Below are positions 63,341 through 64,000 of a stretch of 64,000 nucleotides of DNA, piece by piece (position 1 is the first letter of the stretch; each line of letters opens with the position of its first letter). Origin of the DNA: Nereocystis luetkeana (taxonomy: Eukaryota; Sar; Phaeophyceae; Laminariales; Laminariaceae); the NCBI GenBank assembly GCA_031213475.1, contig JARUPZ010000010.1, positions 6,736,776-6,800,775 of the forward strand, given 5' to 3'. The position numbers and the translations under genes are program-made. Below the pieces are notes generated by a model. It was not told the DNA's origin, ran no database searches, and saw only the letters and a program-made list of their open reading frames with translations.

Positions 63341-64000
63341 CCGCCGCCCCCCACCGCAAACCGAGTGAGCAAAGGCCACGAGCTGGTTCAAGCTGAACGC
63401 CCCAAATAATATCCGCCACGAAATGCCGCTGGCAATATCTACTCGAATGCGACAAATTTGGTACAGCTATCATACTGGCCGCCATGAAAAGCGGAAGAGG
63501 ATGGCATAGCAAATTCTTGAGTCGGGGTCCTATTTAATAGGGCCGTGGCGCTAATGACGAAAATAAAAACGCGAGCTCTCCAAAAGGCCAGCAACAGCCA
63601 GGTGTTTCCGTAGTATAAGAAACGATTTTTGTTTCATTTTGTTTTTCGGAACGAGCCCGTTCCAGGTATTCCGAGGCATATCTGTAAAACGGTTCCGCGC
63701 CAACTGTTCGAAGATCTGACCGCCTAGGGTCAGCATTGAGTCTCATTTAATGCCAGCAGTTGGTCCTATACTGCAAAAAAATTACGAGGCAACGCCGTAC
63801 ACTTCGCACTTTTACCCCACGAAGGCCCAAATCTCCCGCCGTTTTGTAGAGAGATATCCTGATTTTTTGCACACGTGCTCGGTAAAAAGCCCCTTTCCAC
63901 CCGTTAACGAAGGGTATTTTTTTGTTGCTTTTTCGCCAGGGACTTGTGATTCCTTATGGCTCAAATATCGGGGGAAAACTCTCTCTATATATATATATAT
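63341..64000. other. Right end of window: no feature recognised
   Basis: A GGTCCTATTTAATAGGGCC palindrome at about 63526-63544 may be a MITE-1 scrap. The window ends in a short TA repeat (63987-64000). No exon of the upstream part of gene A is evident. Confidence 0.3.

Overview
This window is eukaryotic nuclear DNA. It has spliceosomal introns of 0.1-6 kb, no bacterial-style gene packing, and many transposons and simple repeats. Short GC-rich exons lie far apart in repeat-filled introns, and there is a LINE, short LINE-tailed elements and palindromic MITEs. Together these suggest a stramenopile alga, perhaps a brown alga, but that assignment is inference.

The main content is two incomplete paralogous genes on the minus strand. 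I assembled them from exons whose splice phases agree across every junction. Both look like two-repeat (two-pore, TPC1-like) voltage-gated cation channels. Gene A (62349 to 45990, 13 exons, 540 codons plus stop) carries the EF-hand-like linker, the whole second channel repeat and a cytoplasmic tail. The tail is basic/serine-rich, then acidic, then coiled-coil, and ends at a stop. Gene B (17918 to 703, 10 exons, 373 codons) carries the N-terminal region, the whole first channel repeat and the first half of the EF-hand linker, and runs off the left edge. The linker exon and its flanking intron are present in both genes, at the two ends of the window, which points to a tandem duplication. The first-repeat S6 exon next to gene A is only a broken remnant.

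Between the genes, 33.95-41.34 kb holds a large minus-strand non-LTR retrotransposon with an R2/CRE-type architecture: reverse transcriptase, CCHC knuckle and a C-terminal restriction-like endonuclease. Upstream of the RT it carries four RING-like zinc fingers in ORF1 and one at the start of ORF2, which is unusual. It is interrupted by an apparent one-base frameshift just after the YMDD box. A 5'-truncated LINE of another lineage lies at 26.16-27.29 kb. Its last codons and C-rich tail recur as several short copies across the window.

The rest is mostly repeats. There are about eleven copies of a ~110-bp palindromic MITE (MITE-1), eight of a ~95-bp perfect-stem MITE (MITE-2), six of a GATC-rich hairpin element (MITE-3), and about a dozen copies of a ~0.2-0.55 kb SINE-like element ending in GAGTAC plus poly-C. 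Tandem arrays, a 629-bp tandem duplication and exceptionally long poly-C/poly-G runs complete the picture. No rRNA, CRISPR array or complete canonical tRNA was seen.
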